DNA from: Orenia metallireducens
GTDB lineage: Bacteria > Bacillota > Halanaerobiia > Halobacteroidales > Halobacteroidaceae
Assembly (NCBI RefSeq): GCF_001693735.1
Contig: NZ_LWDV01000008.1
Coordinates: 62,001 to 126,000, forward strand
Direction of reading: 5' to 3'
DNA: 64,000 bases
Positions 61,907 to 64,000 of the stretch are shown here, piece after piece (the stretch's first letter is position 1; every line of letters begins with the position of its first letter). The notes under the pieces were generated by a model. The model saw nothing but the letters and a program-made list of their open reading frames with translations, had not been told where the DNA came from and searched no databases. Position numbers and translations under genes: made by a program.

Positions 61907-61931
61907 ATGCAGTTAATGCATTTTTTTTTTA
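61907..61931 (+). terminator. Terminator of the DUF421 gene
   Basis: ATGCA and TGCAT form a short stem followed by ten T. Confidence 0.6.
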
Positions 61932-62056
61932 TTTTGCTATATAGAAGGAAATGTTAGACCTTTATTGAAATCATTAGTAGCTATATTTATATGATTCTTC
62001 TTTTAAGAATATCATTTATCAAATATTTTAATTTAGAAGTAAAGGGGATGACTTTT

Positions 62057-63400
62057 ATGGATTTTGAAAAGTTTAGAAGCTTTATCAAAGAGTCGGTAAT
62101 TTTCAAGATGTTATCAATAGGAGCTTTAATCTTAGTATTATTAATTCCAACTGCGATGGTTACTTCATTAATTCGAGAAAGAAGCTTTAGAAAAGAGGAT
62201 GCTATTAGAGAGATAACTTCAAAGTGGGGTCAGAGTCAGATCTTAGGTGGGCCTATACTTACTATTCCTTATGAAATATATTATAAGGATAGTAAAGCAG
62301 AAGTTAAAACAAGGGTTAGTTATGCTCATTTTTTACCAGAAGACTTATATATTAAGGGAGAGATTAATCCTGAGGTTCGATATAGAGGGATTTATAAGGC
62401 GGTATTATATACTAGCGAATTAAAGATAGAAGGTAAATTTTTAGCTCCAGATTTTGCCAAATTTAATATTAAAGAAGAGAATGTTAAGTGGGAAGAGGCT
62501 TTCTTATCTTTAGGAATCTCTGATATGGTAGGAATTAAGGAACAGATTAAGATTATGTGGAATAAAGATGATTTTATTGTTGAACCAGGAACTAAGATTA
62601 GAAATATCTTTGAATCAGGAGTAAATATAAGCCTTCCCTTAACTTCAGCAGGAGAGTATAATTTTGCTTTAGATTTGAACTTAAATGGAAGCCAAGAGTT
62701 GAACTTTTTACCCTTTGGTAAGAAGACAGAGGTAGAGTTGAACTCTAAGTGGCAGAATCCAAACTTTAAGGGTAGCTTCTTACCTGCTAATAGAGAGGTT
62801 ACTGAGAATGGATTTAAAGCAGAGTGGAAGGTATTAAACTTGAATAGAAATTATCCTCAACAGTTGTTGGAAGAAGATAGTAAGGAGATTGGTAAGAGTA
62901 TTTATAAATCAGCTTTTGGTGTTAACTTACTTCTTCCTGTAGACCTTTATCAGAAGAGTAACCGTTCTATCAAGTATGCTATTATGTTCATCTTCTTAAC
63001 CTTTTTAGTATTCTTTTTTGTTGAGGTATTAAATAAGATTAATATCCATCCTATCCAATATCTATTAGTTGGATTTGCCTTGATTATATTTTATCTATTA
63101 TTACTATCACTGTCGGAGTATCTTTATTTTTGGATTGCTTACTTAATTGCTAGTATCAGTACTATTTTGTTAATCACCCTTTATGCTAAGAGTATATTTA
63201 TAAAGAATATCTTAGCAGGACTAATGGGAGGAATTTTAACACTTCTATATGCTTTTCTGTATATACTATTAGAAAGCCAAGACTTTTCACTATTAGTGGG
63301 TAGTATTGCTGTCTTTATTATTCTAGCTACTGTAATGTATTTATCAAGAAATATAGATTGGTATACAATCAGCTCTAATATGGAGGGGAGTGGGAAATAG
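62057..63400 (+). CDS. creD: CreD-family inner-membrane protein
   Basis: A 447-residue membrane protein of the CreD family. An N-terminal helix (MLSIGALILVLLIPTAMV) is followed by a 250-residue outer beta-rich domain (GGPILTIPYEIYY, FLPEDLYIKGEI) and five C-terminal helices. E. coli CreD is part of the CreBC regulon and affects colicin and beta-lactam responses; its function is obscure. No CreBC is nearby. ATG 62057 was chosen for AAAGGGGATGA about 9 bases upstream, while ATG 62048 touches it. Confidence 0.85.
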   Translation: MDFEKFRSFIKESVIFKMLSIGALILVLLIPTAMVTSLIRERSFRKEDAIREITSKWGQSQILGGPILTIPYEIYYKDSKAEVKTRVSYAHFLPEDLYIKGEINPEVRYRGIYKAVLYTSELKIEGKFLAPDFAKFNIKEENVKWEEAFLSLGISDMVGIKEQIKIMWNKDDFIVEPGTKIRNIFESGVNISLPLTSAGEYNFALDLNLNGSQELNFLPFGKKTEVELNSKWQNPNFKGSFLPANREVTENGFKAEWKVLNLNRNYPQQLLEEDSKEIGKSIYKSAFGVNLLLPVDLYQKSNRSIKYAIMFIFLTFLVFFFVEVLNKINIHPIQYLLVGFALIIFYLLLLSLSEYLYFWIAYLIASISTILLITLYAKSIFIKNILAGLMGGILTLLYAFLYILLESQDFSLLVGSIAVFIILATVMYLSRNIDWYTISSNMEGSGK

Positions 63401-63974
63401 GTACTAATAATGGCTATGAAGAGGTTTATAGTGTTTCTAGACCACTAATTGAGAATGGATATGCTGTTGCGATAATAGACTATAGATTATATAATGAAGC
63501 AGAGTTCTCAGCTCAGATAGAAGACTGTAAAGCTGTTGTTAGATGGCTTAGGGCTAATGGAGAGAATTATGTTTTTAATCCTGAGAAAATTGGAGTTTGG
63601 GGACGTTCAATCGGGGGGCATTTGGCATCTTTATTAGGTACAGCAGGAGATGTTAGAGGTTTTGATCTAGGTGAGTACCTAGATCATTTAAGCAAGGTAC
63701 AAGCAGTCTGTGATTTTTATGGAATGACAGATTTATTAGAGATAACAGAGGTGAATCCAATTAATTATATAAGCCTAGAAGTACCTCCTTTTTGATTGTT
63801 CATGGAGAGGCAGATATTGAGGTTTCTCTTTTGCAAAGTGAGCTATTATATAATACTTTAAAGAGATTTGATAATCAAGTGGAGTTATGTATCTTAGAGG
63901 GTGAAGGGCATACTTTTGATCTTATTAATAAAGAACTTCATCAAGATTTATATACTAAGATAATAGATTTTTGA
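63386..63974 (+). pseudogene. Alpha/beta-hydrolase (esterase) remnant
   Basis: An HSL/BD-FAE-type esterase without an N-terminus. Coding-like sequence starts inside the end of creD (NNGYEEVYSVSRPLIENGY), with the nucleophile motif GVWGRSIGGHLASLLGT and an oxyanion-like DYRLYNEAEF region. It is broken near 63794 by a missing T (PPF then stop; PPFLIVHGEADIEVS is restored with one added base), and part of the lid segment seems lost. The C-terminal GEGHTFDLI has the catalytic His. Confidence 0.85.
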
Positions 63975-64000
63975 TAATTATTTAAGGTAATTCTTGAAGA

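Noticed and set aside
1-64000. tRNA or rRNA genes
   Set aside because: No cloverleaf with the conserved GTTCRA loop or rRNA core motif was recognised by reading. A covariance scan would be decisive.

Overview
The window is AT-rich bacterial DNA with AGGAGG-type ribosome binding sites, frequent GTG/TTG starts and Firmicute-type genes (OhrR, FeoAB, FTR1/P19, PxpABC, EF-P). It also encodes two outer-membrane beta-barrel proteins with signal peptides, one of them Omp85-like. A low-GC Firmicute-type gene set combined with an outer membrane suggests a diderm, anaerobic, probably halophilic member of the Halanaerobiales (Orenia/Halobacteroides-like). That assignment is inference, not a database result. 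No rRNA, tRNA or CRISPR array was recognised.

Layout. 1-4.1 kb: arsenic resistance (two ArsA ATPases, the first cut by the window edge; a metallophosphoesterase; a small CC-motif protein; Acr3; and convergent ArsC sharing a terminator with Acr3). 4.3-5.7 kb: FetAB-like ABC pair. 6-8.9 kb: PHP phosphatase, HAD phosphatase and a GntR/HutC regulator, with a GntR-type operator upstream. 9-10.1 kb: decayed transposon DNA. 10.1-13.9 kb: a second metalloid-type operon (methyltransferase, ArsR, permease, DUF2164, thioredoxin-like protein, two half-size permeases) behind a promoter and a palindromic operator. 14-15.8 kb: OhrR, glutathione peroxidase and a dead second peroxidase, with two related palindromes. 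16-19.5 kb: thioredoxin-reductase-like flavoprotein, M52-like protein, autoregulated Fur and LysA.

20.9-35.5 kb is an iron region. It holds a DUF2325 protein, an FTR1-P19-DUF2318-ABC-FMN iron-uptake cluster, an IS1182-type insertion, a zinc-sensing-type chemoreceptor and feoA-feoB. Fur-like boxes precede the DUF2325, FTR1 and feo units. The feoA-feoB spacer is expanded by a triplicated ~146-bp repeat. 35.9-38.6 kb: zinc-ribbon miniprotein and PxpABC 5-oxoprolinase. 39-46.3 kb: outer-membrane proteins, nucleoside-gate proteins, an EamA exporter and a flavodoxin/FMN-lipoprotein/flavodoxin cassette. 46.4-48.4 kb: threonine aldolase and AroE. 48.8-50.2 kb: an intact insertion sequence with a 9-bp target duplication.

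50.7-55.1 kb: a rearrangement junction (broken ABC exporter, half of a repeat element, 3' end of a lost gene) followed by pseudopilin genes and PilN/PilO/PilP-like genes. 55.4-60.5 kb: aroC-aroK-aroB-aroQ-pepQ-efp. The window ends with a DUF421 protein, CreD and a broken esterase.

The strongest themes are metal and metalloid handling (arsenic twice, iron three times, with Fur sites), redox stress, and a genome littered with pseudogenes and several families of short non-coding repeats, some of which sit exactly at gene breakpoints.
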